Assembly (NCBI GenBank): GCA_031552825.1
Contig: JAVBMD010000006.1
Location: 1 to 44,054, forward strand
DNA from: WQXF01 sp031552825
Lineage (GTDB): Bacteria > Bacillota > Clostridia > Christensenellales > Aristaeellaceae
DNA length: 44,054 bases
Direction of reading: 5' to 3'
Shown here: in pieces, positions 32,505 to 41,003 of the stretch
Position numbering within the stretch: the first letter of the stretch is position 1
Layout of the letters: each line of letters opens with the position of its first letter
Program-made: the position numbers and the translations under genes
The notes under the pieces: generated by a model
The model's input: the letters and a program-made list of their open reading frames with translations, nothing else
What the model was told of the DNA's origin: nothing
The model's database searches: none

Positions 32505-33416
32505 GTGGATTTTAAACAGTTGGAGGCCTTCGTGTGCGTGGCGAAGTCGGGCAGCTTTTCGCGGGCGGCTGAGCGGCTTTTTTTGACGCAGCCCACCATC
32601 AGCGCCCACATCAAGGCGCTGGAGGAAGAGCTGGGCGCGCAGTTGTTGGTGCGCGAGCCCAAGGAGGCGCGGCTCTCCGAGCGCGGGGAGATGTTGTACG
32701 AATACGCGCTCAACCTGCTTTCGCTGCGCGATCAAGCGATTGCGGCTTGCGCGGAGCAGAGCGGCGCGCTGAGCGGCGTGGTGGCGATCGCCGCCTCCAC
32801 GGTGCCGGGCCAGCACGTGCTGCCGCGCCTGACCGCCGCCTTCCGGCAGGCGCATCCGGCGGTGACCTTCGCGCTGACCAGCGGCGACAGCGCCGGTGTG
32901 GTGGCCGACGTGCTGGCGGGCAAGGCGGAGATTGGCCTGACCGGCACGCTGCTCAAAAATCCCAAGCTGGCGTATCGCGATTTTATGACCGACGAGCTGG
33001 TGGTGGCCGCGCCGCCCGCAGCGCCTTACGCCAGCATGGCCGGGGAAGCGTTGGACGCGCGCGACTTGCTTGGCATGCCGATCATTCTGCGGGAGCCGGG
33101 TTCCGGCACGCGCCGCGAGCTGGAGGCGTACCTAGAGCGCAAGGGCATTCAGCCCGGCGCGCTCCAAGTGGCCGCGCAGATGGACAACCCGGACGCCGTC
33201 AAGAGCGCGGTGGCGCAGGGGTTGGGCGTATCGGTGCTGTCCCGCCTTTCCTGTGCCGAGGAGGCGCGGCAGGGCAAGCTGCGGCTGTTTCACTTGCGCG
33301 GCGAGCGGCTTTTTCGCAAGCTGTATCTGGTGCGTCCGGTGCATCGCGCGCTCTCCCCGGCGGCGGAGGCGTTCTTTGGCTGCGTGATGGCCGAGGGTGA
33401 CCGGGCGCGCGCGTAG
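32505..33416 (+). CDS. LysR-family regulator linked to selenium genes
   Basis: The 303-residue LysR protein has an N-terminal helix-turn-helix (DFKQLEAFVCVAKSGSFSRAAERLFLTQPTISAHIKALEEELG). A periplasmic-binding-type effector domain follows (GVVAIAASTVPGQHVLPRL, MPIILREPGSGTRRELEAYL). It resembles the LysR subgroup repeatedly found beside selD/selA, and here it diverges from selD. GGGGAG at 32491-32496 favours GTG 32505 (spacing 8) over ATG 32499 (spacing 2). The ligand is unknown. Likely targets are the selD promoter region and other selenium genes. Confidence 0.88.
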   Translation: MDFKQLEAFVCVAKSGSFSRAAERLFLTQPTISAHIKALEEELGAQLLVREPKEARLSERGEMLYEYALNLLSLRDQAIAACAEQSGALSGVVAIAASTVPGQHVLPRLTAAFRQAHPAVTFALTSGDSAGVVADVLAGKAEIGLTGTLLKNPKLAYRDFMTDELVVAAPPAAPYASMAGEALDARDLLGMPIILREPGSGTRRELEAYLERKGIQPGALQVAAQMDNPDAVKSAVAQGLGVSVLSRLSCAEEARQGKLRLFHLRGERLFRKLYLVRPVHRALSPAAEAFFGCVMAEGDRARA

Positions 33417-33515
33417 CGTTCGCGCATGTCGTTTTTTGCGATAACTTTTTTTCCCGCATAAATAGGATATGTTTTCCGCATGAACGGATTATACAAAATA
33501 TGCCCCCGAATCTTG

Positions 33516-33544
33516 TTGACTTACACCTTGGACGGTGCTAGTAT
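33516..33544 (+). promoter_or_regulatory. promoter of the dipeptidase operon
   Basis: TTGACT (33516-33521), 17 bp, TAGTAT (33539-33544) with TGC before the -10. A 114-base leader follows. It contains a first AGGAGG-ATG at 33579-33588, whose spacing of one base makes it a poor start, although it is in frame with the gene. The rest of 33417-33657 shows no gene. Confidence 0.6.
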
Positions 33545-33657
33545 ATTTTTAGATGTTACAGTAATGTGAAAAATTTTTAGGAGGGATGAATAAAATTTTT
33601 CGAAACCCCTGGTTTATTGTTGTAACATGGCTCAACGACGATTTAGGAGGATGGAAC

Positions 33658-35316
33658 ATGAAGCGCGGTAAGCTATTTGGGTTCTTGGTACTGTCTATGG
33701 TGGTCATCATGACCACTACTTCGGCGCTGGCCTGCACGCCCATCGCGGCTGGCAAGGGCGCGACGGAAGACGGTTCCGTCATGGTTGCGCATACCTGCGA
33801 CGGTTGGTACGATCAGCGCATCCAGATCGTTCCCGGCGGCGAGTACGCCGAGGGCACGATGATGGACGTCTATGTGGATCTGTGCCTGGCCACCCGCCCC
33901 AACCGCGAGCCGGCCAAGGTCGGTGAAATCCCGCAGGCGGCGAAGACCAACACCTATTTCCACATCGGCTATCCCTTCATGAACGATAAGCAGGTCATGA
34001 TGGGTGAGTTCACTTGGAGCGGCCGCGAAGAAGTCGGCACCCCCACCGGCATGCTCTACATCGCCAACCTCGAGCAGCTGGGCCTGCAGCGCGCTTCCAC
34101 CGCGAAGGAAGCCGTTCAGGTGATGGGCGCGTTGGCGGAGAAGTATGGCTACGGCGATGGCGGCGAGACGCTGCTGGTCGGCGATGCCAACGAAGTTTGG
34201 ATCTTTGAAGTGTGCGGCGGCGGCCTGCTCTGGACGCCGGAAAGCGGCACGCCGGGCGCCCACTGGGCCGCGCAGCGCCTGCCGGACGACGAAGTGTTTG
34301 TCGGCGCCAACCGCGCCCGCATCGGCGTCATCAACTTCGACGACAAGGAAAACTTCATGACCTCCACCGACCTGACCAAGCTGCCGGAGCAGATGGGCTG
34401 GTGGAAGCAGGGCGAAGAGTTCCACTTTGCGAAAATCTTCAACCCGGAACCCTATGGCTATCCCTTCTACGCGAGCCGCCGCGAGTGGCGCGCCTTCAGC
34501 CTCCTCAAGCCCTCGGAGGAGTTCCCGATTATCGACAGATATAGCCACTACCCCTTCTCCATCAAGCCGGACAAGAAGCTTGTTGTGAAGGACATTATGG
34601 ACATCTACAGCGATCATCTGGAAGGCACCGAGTATGACCTGACCGCCGATGCCGCCGCTGGCCCCTTCGGCAGCCCGAACCGCTGGCCGATCGGCAAGGA
34701 TCAGAAGCCCGCGGATCGCTCCGGAATGGATTGGGAGCGCGCCATCGCGATGTTCCGCTGCTCCTACAGCTTCGTATCCCAGAGCCGTTCTTGGATGCCC
34801 GACGCCGTTGGCGGCGTGCTGTGGTTCGGCGAGGATGCCCCGGATACTACCGTGTACGTCCCGATCTATTGCGGCGTGACCGAGATTCCCAAGCCGTGGA
34901 CCCAGGGCAAGCGTCACGAGTTTGATCGCGACAGCGCTTGGTGGGCCTTCAACTTGGTCAACAACTACGCCAACCTCCGCTGGAACGCTATGTATCCGGA
35001 AATCCGTGAGAAGAAGGCCAGCTACGAGGATGCGTTCTTCGCCAACCAGAAGGCGCTCGAGGACGAGGCCATCAAGCTCTACAACGAAGATCCGGCCAAG
35101 GGCATCGAGTACCTCACCAAGGTAACCTGCGACAACCTCAACACCGTCGAGCAGGGCTGGTGGGATTTTGCTTGGCACCTGATCGGCAAGTACTATGACG
35201 GCGGCATGATTAACGAAGAGGGCGGCATGACCTCCGTCGGCTACCCGACCGAGTATCTCGAGAAGGTTGATTTCGGCGGCACCGCCGCGCGCGATCTGGA
35301 GAAGATCGGCAAGTAA
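33658..35316 (+). CDS. secreted C69-family dipeptidase
   Basis: The 552-residue protein has a signal peptide ending TTTSALA, followed directly by Cys26 (CTPIAAGKGATEDGSVMVAH). In C69 Ntn-hydrolases an N-terminal cysteine freed by cleavage is the nucleophile, so export and activation may coincide. WMPDAVGGVLWFGEDAP and the RCSYSFVSQSRSW segment fit family C69 (PepD/dipeptidase A). It should cleave dipeptides outside the cell. ATG 33658 is seven bases behind AGGAGG. It is first in a five-gene operon that also contains a permease. Confidence 0.88.
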   Translation: MKRGKLFGFLVLSMVVIMTTTSALACTPIAAGKGATEDGSVMVAHTCDGWYDQRIQIVPGGEYAEGTMMDVYVDLCLATRPNREPAKVGEIPQAAKTNTYFHIGYPFMNDKQVMMGEFTWSGREEVGTPTGMLYIANLEQLGLQRASTAKEAVQVMGALAEKYGYGDGGETLLVGDANEVWIFEVCGGGLLWTPESGTPGAHWAAQRLPDDEVFVGANRARIGVINFDDKENFMTSTDLTKLPEQMGWWKQGEEFHFAKIFNPEPYGYPFYASRREWRAFSLLKPSEEFPIIDRYSHYPFSIKPDKKLVVKDIMDIYSDHLEGTEYDLTADAAAGPFGSPNRWPIGKDQKPADRSGMDWERAIAMFRCSYSFVSQSRSWMPDAVGGVLWFGEDAPDTTVYVPIYCGVTEIPKPWTQGKRHEFDRDSAWWAFNLVNNYANLRWNAMYPEIREKKASYEDAFFANQKALEDEAIKLYNEDPAKGIEYLTKVTCDNLNTVEQGWWDFAWHLIGKYYDGGMINEEGGMTSVGYPTEYLEKVDFGGTAARDLEKIGK

Positions 35317-35344
35317 TTCTGCCTGGAAAAATTGTACGGAAGCT

Positions 35345-35368
35345 GGCCGCGGCAAGCTTGCCGCGGCC
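35345..35368. repeat. 24-bp perfect palindrome after the dipeptidase gene
   Basis: GGCCGCGGCAAG and its exact complement CTTGCCGCGGCC meet at a HindIII-like centre. There is no T-run, so it is more likely an mRNA stability or partial termination hairpin between a highly expressed secreted enzyme and the next gene. Confidence 0.6.
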
Positions 35369-35409
35369 TGCGGTACGTAATCATTAGACGCTTTACGAGG
35401 TGAATTATC

Positions 35410-35994
35410 ATGAAAAAAATGTTGATTATTACGCTGTTGCTGACGCTCTTTACGACCGCCGCGTTTGCTGGCGCCACCGAAGCCCCGGCCGCGTCCGGCG
35501 CGCCTGCGGCGGGTGAAGCGCCGGTGTTCGAAGGCCCCTATGCCGTCACCACCTGCGGGCAGAGCCCCGGCGGCGTGATGCTGAGCATGTCGGCCATGCA
35601 GTCGGGCATCAAGGCTACCAACAACAATGCGCTGGCCGCCGCCGACTTGGCGAGCGGCGAATACAAGACGCTGATCGTCACCACCGGCACCAGCATGAAG
35701 GGCATGGGCGCCGCAGGCACCAACGTGGAGGCCGAGATCGAGCGCTGCGTGGCGCTCATCGCCGCCGCCAAGGAGGCGGGCATGGTGGTCATCGGCGCGC
35801 ACATCGAGGGCATGGCGCGCCGCGTTGACAGCTCCGACGTGGCTTCCATCGAAGCGGTGATGGAGCTGGCCGACGTGCTGCTGGTCATCGAGGACAGCGA
35901 CAGCGACGGCTTCTTCACCACCTACGCGGCCGAGCATCAAAAGCCGCTCCTCAAGGTGAAGGACGCGCTGGCGTGCGGTACGGTACTGAAGTAA
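35410..35994 (+). CDS. DUF6305-like exported protein
   Basis: The 194-residue protein has a signal peptide (MKKMLIITLLLTLFTTAAFA), an Ala/Pro-rich linker and a compact alpha/beta domain: GPYAVTTCGQSPGGVMLSMSA, TLIVTTGTSMKGMGAAG, GMVVIGAHIEGMARRVDSSD and LLVIEDSDSDGFFTTYA. This matches the pattern I associate with DUF6305, a family of unknown function seen next to permeases. The fold suggests a binding protein with a Rossmann-like core. The dipeptidase gene precedes it and the DctM-like permease gene follows within 61 bases. Confidence 0.72.
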   Translation: MKKMLIITLLLTLFTTAAFAGATEAPAASGAPAAGEAPVFEGPYAVTTCGQSPGGVMLSMSAMQSGIKATNNNALAAADLASGEYKTLIVTTGTSMKGMGAAGTNVEAEIERCVALIAAAKEAGMVVIGAHIEGMARRVDSSDVASIEAVMELADVLLVIEDSDSDGFFTTYAAEHQKPLLKVKDALACGTVLK

Positions 35995-36055
35995 TAGGAT
36001 GGCGTGCGGAGCTTCAATGAGAGCTCCGCACGCTTCATGGAAGGGTGAATTCAGC

Positions 36056-37393
36056 TTGACGATGTTTCATCATTCTTTGTTGGTTTTGTTAGCAATCGTG
36101 TTGGGGTTTGCCGCCGCGAAAAAGTTTCGCCTTTCAACCGAACTGGCGGTGCTGATCGCCACCGTTACGGCATTGATCGTACACGTGCTGCTGCCCAAGG
36201 GCGTGGACGCGCGCTCGCCGCTGCCGCTGACCGAGATGCTTCGCCATCTCATCGAGGGCGCGACCACGTATTTCGACGTCTGCCTCGTATTCCTGACGGC
36301 GACATTCTTCATGACGCTCTATAAAGAGTCGGGCGGTGTGGCCTACATCGTCCGGCAGATCGTAAAGACCTTTCACAAGCACCGCGTCATCTGCCTGATC
36401 CTGCTAACCTTCGTGATGCTGGTGCCCGGCGCAATTACCGGCTCCGGCGCCACCACGGTGCTGACGGTGGGCGCACTAGTTGGCTCGGTGCTGATGGCGA
36501 TGGGCGTGCCCGAGGATCGGCGCGTAGCGCTGATCTTCCTGCTGGCCGCGATGAGCGCCGCTTGCCCGCCCATCAACCTGTGGGCGATGATGGCCGCCGC
36601 AGGCGCCAACATGCCCTACGTGGGCTTCTTTGCCCCGCTCGCCGTGCTTTCTATCGTCGGCGCGCTGTTCTCGACCTTTTATCTGGCCGGGCGCGGCAAG
36701 CCGGTGGATCTGCAGCAGGCGCTGGCGGAGCTGCCGGAAGCACCGGAAAAATGGAACGGCCTGCGCGCGATGCTGCCGTTTATCGTGCTCATCGGCCTGA
36801 TTATGGCGGGGCGCATTTGGCCGTTCGGCTTCCCGGTGGTGGGTCTGCCGCTGGTGTTCATGATCTCGGCTGCGGTGGTGCTGCTTGTCAGCCCCGTCCG
36901 GCTCAAGATCTTTGAGGTGGCCGGTGTCACCGTCAAGAACCTGCAAGGGTTGGTCGGCATCATGGTGGTGGTGGGCATGCTCAACCAGATCATGACGCTT
37001 ACCGGCGCGCGCGGCCTGCTTTCGCTGGCGGTGGTTACGCTGCCCATCGCGGTGCTGTTCGCCACGCTTTGGCTGATTCTGCCGGTATCCGAAGGCGTGC
37101 TGCAGTACGCGGTAGCGCCGCTGTTCGGCGTGCCGCTGATTATGCTGTTCAACATGCGCGGGCTGGATCCGGTGATCGCGCTGGCCAGCTGGGCGGTCAT
37201 GTGGCCGCTTGGCGACTGCCTGCCGCCCACCGTGGTGGTAGGCCGCGCCGCCGTGATGGAGCTCAACTACAAAGGCAAGTACTACGGCGGCTTCGTCAAG
37301 ACCGCGCTGGTGCCGATGCTGGTCATCCTCGCGCTGTGCACCATCGTGATGATCTTCAGCAAAGAAGTCGGCGCGCTGCTGATTGGAGGTTAG
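36056..37393 (+). CDS. DctM/TRAP large-permease-like membrane transporter
   Basis: The 445-residue protein has about 12 transmembrane helices. It shows the ion-transporter superfamily pattern of the TRAP large subunit (GAITGSGATTVLTVGALVGSVLMAMGVPEDRR, PPINLWAMMAAAGANMPYVGFF, WPLGDCLPPTVVVGRAAV). The start is TTG at 36056, seven bases behind AAGGGTGA; ATG 36062 is an alternative. No canonical DctQ small permease or DctP binding protein is present. The 56-residue membrane protein and the DUF6305 protein occupy those places in the operon. The substrate is probably a peptide-derived amino acid or acyl amino acid. Confidence 0.78.
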   Translation: MTMFHHSLLVLLAIVLGFAAAKKFRLSTELAVLIATVTALIVHVLLPKGVDARSPLPLTEMLRHLIEGATTYFDVCLVFLTATFFMTLYKESGGVAYIVRQIVKTFHKHRVICLILLTFVMLVPGAITGSGATTVLTVGALVGSVLMAMGVPEDRRVALIFLLAAMSAACPPINLWAMMAAAGANMPYVGFFAPLAVLSIVGALFSTFYLAGRGKPVDLQQALAELPEAPEKWNGLRAMLPFIVLIGLIMAGRIWPFGFPVVGLPLVFMISAAVVLLVSPVRLKIFEVAGVTVKNLQGLVGIMVVVGMLNQIMTLTGARGLLSLAVVTLPIAVLFATLWLILPVSEGVLQYAVAPLFGVPLIMLFNMRGLDPVIALASWAVMWPLGDCLPPTVVVGRAAVMELNYKGKYYGGFVKTALVPMLVILALCTIVMIFSKEVGALLIGG

Positions 37394-37397
37394 GATT

Positions 37398-37568
37398 ATG
37401 GACGCTCAACTTATCAACACCGTCATTACAGCCCTGTACTACCTCATCAGCGCGTTCTTCCTGCTGGCCATCATCCGCAACTTCGTGAAGACCCGCAACC
37501 TGCAGGAAGCTGCGCTGTACGCGGTAATCATGATTCCCTTTGTGCTGCGGCTGCTGCGCCTGAAGTGA
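37398..37568 (+). CDS. 56-residue membrane protein next to the permease
   Basis: The protein (MDAQLINTVITALYYLISAFFLLAIIRNFVKTRN...) has one clear transmembrane helix at about 9-27 and a second hydrophobic stretch at about 37-53. GGAGG at 37385-37389 is eight bases before the ATG. It lies five bases after the permease stop and 14 bases before the deacylase start. It could be a reduced small subunit of the transporter. No known family is recognised. Confidence 0.75.
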   Translation: MDAQLINTVITALYYLISAFFLLAIIRNFVKTRNLQEAALYAVIMIPFVLRLLRLK

Positions 37569-37582
37569 GGAGGAAGTGACAG

Positions 37583-38746
37583 ATGAATAGCAAAATCGTC
37601 AAGGCGCTTATCCTGCTGCCGGTCGTGTGCGCCGTGGCTGTGGCGGGCTGGATGTTCCGCGAGCAGCGCACCTACAAGGAGCCGGTGGTGGCGAGCGAAC
37701 ACATCACCCAAGTCAAGAAGCTTAGCGACTATTCCGACGTGGTCAAGGGCAGCGTCAACGATGTCAACGTGTACATCTTTGATAGCGGCGTCGCGGGCGG
37801 CACGCTGCTGGTGTTCGGCGGCTCCCACCCGGAGGAGCCGACCGGCATCATCGCCGCCAACCTCTTCGTCGAGAACCTCAAGGTCAATCAGGGCAAGGTC
37901 GTCATCGTCGACCGGCTCAACAACAGCGCGTCGCTGTGTACCCGCGCAGGTGAAGCTTACCCCCGCTATTTCAACGTGAAAACCGACTGGGGCAACCGCA
38001 AGTGGCGCTTCGGCGACCGTTCGGCCAGCGCGCTGGATTCTTGGCCGGACCCCGAGGTGTACATTCACTATCCCAGCGGCCAGAGCCTAGCCTATATGGA
38101 CATTCGCAACGTCAACCGCAACTGGCCCGGCAAGGAGCACGGCTTGATTACCGAGCGCACCGCCTACGCGATGATGCAGCTCATCAAGGCCGAGAACGTG
38201 AACATGACGGTGGACTTCCACGAGGCTGAGCTGGAGTACCCGGTGGAGAACACCATCGTGACCCACGAGAAGGGCAACGAAGTGGCCGCGATGACCTCGA
38301 TGATGCTGACCTCGCAGACCTTCGACGTGCCGATCGGCATGGAGTTCTCGCCCAAGGCGCTGCATGGCCTGAGCCACCGCGAGATCGGCGATCATTCACA
38401 GGCGGCCTCCTACCTGTTTGAGGTGGCGGAGCCGCTGCTGGATCGCATCCGCGGCATCACCGACGAGGAGCTGCTGATGTCCGGCAAGGATCGCTTCGTG
38501 ATGGAAGCCGGAAAGCACGGCCTGCTCTACGCGCCCATCGACGAAAGCGGCTGGCCGATTGACAAGCGCGTTGCGCGGCACGTCGCCACCGTCACCACGC
38601 TGGTGGGTGTACACAACATGATCCACCCGGACCAGGCCATCCTGATGGAAGGTATTCCTACCTACACGGAGCTGATGGAGAAGGGCGCGGGCACGTACCT
38701 GCACGATCCCTCGGCGGCGCCTGCCGAGCGGGTGTACTACGACTGA
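37583..38746 (+). CDS. membrane-anchored succinylglutamate desuccinylase/aspartoacylase-like zinc enzyme
   Basis: The 387-residue protein has an N-terminal signal anchor (about 7-24) and an M14-like carboxypeptidase/deacylase domain. Zinc ligands fit His82 and Glu85 in GGSHPEEPTG and His213 in VDFHEAE. This is the HxxE...H arrangement of the AstE/AspA branch. It would remove an acyl group or C-terminal residue at the outer membrane face. It is last in the dipeptidase operon, before a strong terminator. The substrate is unknown. Confidence 0.78.
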   Translation: MNSKIVKALILLPVVCAVAVAGWMFREQRTYKEPVVASEHITQVKKLSDYSDVVKGSVNDVNVYIFDSGVAGGTLLVFGGSHPEEPTGIIAANLFVENLKVNQGKVVIVDRLNNSASLCTRAGEAYPRYFNVKTDWGNRKWRFGDRSASALDSWPDPEVYIHYPSGQSLAYMDIRNVNRNWPGKEHGLITERTAYAMMQLIKAENVNMTVDFHEAELEYPVENTIVTHEKGNEVAAMTSMMLTSQTFDVPIGMEFSPKALHGLSHREIGDHSQAASYLFEVAEPLLDRIRGITDEELLMSGKDRFVMEAGKHGLLYAPIDESGWPIDKRVARHVATVTTLVGVHNMIHPDQAILMEGIPTYTELMEKGAGTYLHDPSAAPAERVYYD

Positions 38747-38761
38747 TCCACTTTGGCATTT

Positions 38762-38796
38762 AAAAACACAGGTCGCGCAATGCGGCCTGTGTTTTT
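38762..38796. terminator. bidirectional terminator
   Basis: AAAAACACAGG and CCTGTGTTTTT (with inner CGC/GCG) form a long stem with T-runs on both strands, between convergent genes. Confidence 0.88.
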
Positions 38797-38809
38797 GCGT
38801 ATCGCTGGA

Positions 38810-39430
38810 TTATCGCTTCGCGTAGAGCGCCTTTTTGCTTACGCCGTTTCGCTTGGCCTGCATCGGCCAGCCGAGGTTGCCGCCCAGCACATACAAGGCG
38901 CGGGGGAAGTTGGGCAGCGCGTAGAGCGGGTCGCCGCAGGTTTTCTGCCGGATATTCTCGGCGAGCGTGTCCAGCGCGGACCCCGCGCGCTTCATCGGGC
39001 CGTAGCCGATGCGCGCTTGTTCGGACATGGGGCCGCCGCCCACGCCGAGCCCACGCCCCCAGCGCAGCCCGGCGGCAGCGCAAAAATGACGAATCATCTC
39101 GATGGCGTGCTGGTTTTGCCGCGCCTCATAGAAACCGTTGTTGACCACCGCGTATACGGTGGCATCCGGTGCTTTGAGCCGGATTTCCCGCCGGACTTCA
39201 TCGAGCAGGCGCAGCAGGTGTGAGGGCAACCCATCCACGTACAGCGGAAAGGCCAGCACGATCGCTTCGCAGCCCTGCGCCTGTTCCAGCAGTTGCTCCT
39301 TGTCGGCCTTGGCGGAGTACACGGTGCGGTAGGTATGCGCGGAGCCTATGCGGTCGCGCAGCGCCTCCAGAAGCGCCTTGCTGGCGCCCTCGCCTGCCTT
39401 GGGGCTGCCGTTGAGAAGCAAGATATTCAT
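38810..39430 (-). CDS. flavodoxin-fold NAD(P)H-dependent FMN reductase-like protein
   Basis: The 206-residue protein begins MNILLLNGSPKAGEGASKALL, the phosphate-binding loop of the NADPH-dependent FMN reductase/NQO superfamily. It continues with AIVLAFPLYVDGLPSHLLRLLDE and VYAVVNNGFYEARQ. It lacks the Cys-rich patch of its partner. The start overlaps the upstream gene by four bases, so the two are coupled. The partner electron donor is not evident. Confidence 0.82.
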   Translation of the reverse strand: MNILLLNGSPKAGEGASKALLEALRDRIGSAHTYRTVYSAKADKEQLLEQAQGCEAIVLAFPLYVDGLPSHLLRLLDEVRREIRLKAPDATVYAVVNNGFYEARQNQHAIEMIRHFCAAAGLRWGRGLGVGGGPMSEQARIGYGPMKRAGSALDTLAENIRQKTCGDPLYALPNFPRALYVLGGNLGWPMQAKRNGVSKKALYAKR

Positions 39431-39945
39431 TGCAGCGCCTCCAGTGCTTCCTCTGGCGAGCCAAAGAAGCCGATGTGAGATTTTTCAGCATGAAGGTTGA
39501 TCGTGTTGGCCTGAATGAGCTGCCGGGCGGTCTCTTTTTCCGCTTCGGGCATGTCCTCGCCGTAGAACAGATAGCGCAGGGACAGCCGGTTAGCATAGCG
39601 CGGGGCATGGTGCATCTCCCCATCCACGTAGCGGAAGAAGGGCAGCACGTAGCCGATGCTCCGATCCAGCACCGCCTTTACATTGGGCGAGAGTCCGCCG
39701 AATACCAAGCGGCTGATGATCGTCAGCTCGTCGGCACGGGGCAGCAAAAGGGCCAGCTCGCTATCGTGATCCGCCATCACGCAGCGGCCGGGCGTCTTGA
39801 TCCAACACCCGAAGCAGCCCACGCACGGGCGCACCTGCGGGCTTTGCGCAAAGACCGTATACTGGGTGCCGTCGCGTTCGGATTTGCTTACTGAAGCGGC
39901 CACCGCCTCCGGATCCAAGTCGTGCAGGATCAGTATTTTATGCAT
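39427..39945 (-). CDS. flavodoxin-family protein with CxxCxxC...C patch
   Basis: The 172-residue flavodoxin-like protein has VRPCVGCFGCWIKTPGRC. These four cysteines are in the position seen in iron-sulfur flavoprotein-type oxidoreductases, although spacing alone does not prove a cluster. RADELTIISRLVFGGLSPNVKAVLDR follows. MHKILIL at 39945 is chosen because AGAAGGTG precedes it; an upstream ATG at 39999 has no support. A TGC-TATACT -10 lies at 39971-39976 on the minus strand. Confidence 0.83.
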   Translation of the reverse strand: MHKILILHDLDPEAVAASVSKSERDGTQYTVFAQSPQVRPCVGCFGCWIKTPGRCVMADHDSELALLLPRADELTIISRLVFGGLSPNVKAVLDRSIGYVLPFFRYVDGEMHHAPRYANRLSLRYLFYGEDMPEAEKETARQLIQANTINLHAEKSHIGFFGSPEEALEALQ

Positions 39946-40020
39946 GTCAACACCTTCTCTCTTTGCCGACAGTATAGCAAAAAGCGGCGGGTTTTCCATT
40001 AAAGGGGGATTAACATGCGC

Positions 40021-41001
40021 TTAAAAATGCTGCTGATTCAGCGCAAGCTGCCGCAGAATGCGTTCCTTTGCCTGCGCGGCGAAGGTGGCGGGCTCCAGCA
40101 CCTTGACGGTGGGGCCGAAGCTGAGCACACGGATCAGCAGCTCGGTTTCCTCGGTTGGGTCATAGTGAAGGCGGCATAGATAGGAATTGCTGGGCGCGTC
40201 ATATTCGGTTTCCTTTTGGTAGGCCGCAAATTGCAGCATCGTTCGCTCCAGCGCGTTCCGCTCTGGGAAAATGCGCAGGAGGAACGACGCCTGCCGCGGC
40301 GTTTCCGTGAGGCATTTTTCCGCTACCGCAGCGGTTAATCCGGGCGCTTCGGGAGCGATCTGCGCATGGCGGATGCGGGAAAGGTTGAGGATGACGCGGC
40401 GGCTGCGGGTTTGGGAGCAGGCGGCGGCCAGCAGCCGGAAGCAGTCGTCCTTGGCGGAGTAGTTGAGCCGCCACGGGAGATACGTGCCGCAGATCGCCTG
40501 CCCCTTGCCGCCGACGTACGCGATGCGCAGCGGTGTTCGCCGCTTGACGGCAGCGAGGATCAAGCGGAAAAGCTCGCGATATGCATCGTCCCAGTAGGAA
40601 TCGCCATCGGCGGCGGCGTCGCAGGTAAAGAAGTCGTCTGGTTGATAAAGCGGCGCAACCGGCAGGGCGCTGTCAAGCGCTTGAAGCTGCGCGTCGTCGA
40701 GGAAAAGGCGCATGCGTGGGTCGGCGAGCAGTGCCTTGAGCCAAGCCTGCTCCAGCGCGCTGAGCGGGCGCCGGGTTTCGGCGGAGGACAGAACCGAGCG
40801 GAACCGTCCGCCGTGCTCGGTCAGCAGCGGCCATTCGCCGGAAATCAGCTTGGGCAGCAGATGGAAGGCGGTATCGGCAAAGCCGCTCTCCTCGACGATT
40901 GCTTCGATTTCGGCGCGCGTTGCGCTGCTCCCGTGGGCGCGCGCCAAAACCCGTGCCAATACGGTGTAATAGCAGCCATAAATCTCAGAAAACAGTTCCA
41001 T
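40021..41001 (-). CDS. WYL-domain protein 1
   Basis: This 326-residue protein has an N-terminal helical region (MELFSEIYGCYYTVLARVLARAHGS). The WYL-type Sm-fold domain is at about 155-230 (TPLRIAYVGGKGQAICGTYLPWRLNYSAKDDCFRLLAA), followed by a WCX-like C-terminal domain ending RILRQLALNQQHF. WYL proteins sense ligands or nucleic acids and regulate defence and RNA-repair systems. The preceding gene ends at 41004, so the genes overlap or abut. GGAGGA gives spacing six to ATG 41001; the in-frame ATG 41007 touches it. Confidence 0.82.
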   Translation of the reverse strand: MELFSEIYGCYYTVLARVLARAHGSSATRAEIEAIVEESGFADTAFHLLPKLISGEWPLLTEHGGRFRSVLSSAETRRPLSALEQAWLKALLADPRMRLFLDDAQLQALDSALPVAPLYQPDDFFTCDAAADGDSYWDDAYRELFRLILAAVKRRTPLRIAYVGGKGQAICGTYLPWRLNYSAKDDCFRLLAAACSQTRSRRVILNLSRIRHAQIAPEAPGLTAAVAEKCLTETPRQASFLLRIFPERNALERTMLQFAAYQKETEYDAPSNSYLCRLHYDPTEETELLIRVLSFGPTVKVLEPATFAAQAKERILRQLALNQQHF

Positions 41002-41003
41002 CC

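Noticed and set aside
33586..33657. Upstream ATG extending the dipeptidase by 24 residues
   Set aside because: The AGGAGG is only one base away, and the extension would put residues before the signal peptide; ATG 33658 has optimal spacing.
33673..35940. 755-residue open frame on the minus strand opposite the dipeptidase and DUF6305 genes
   Set aside because: It is antisense to two well-supported genes, has shadow-type composition (His, Ala, Gly, Val rich), no ribosome binding site and no recognisable domain.
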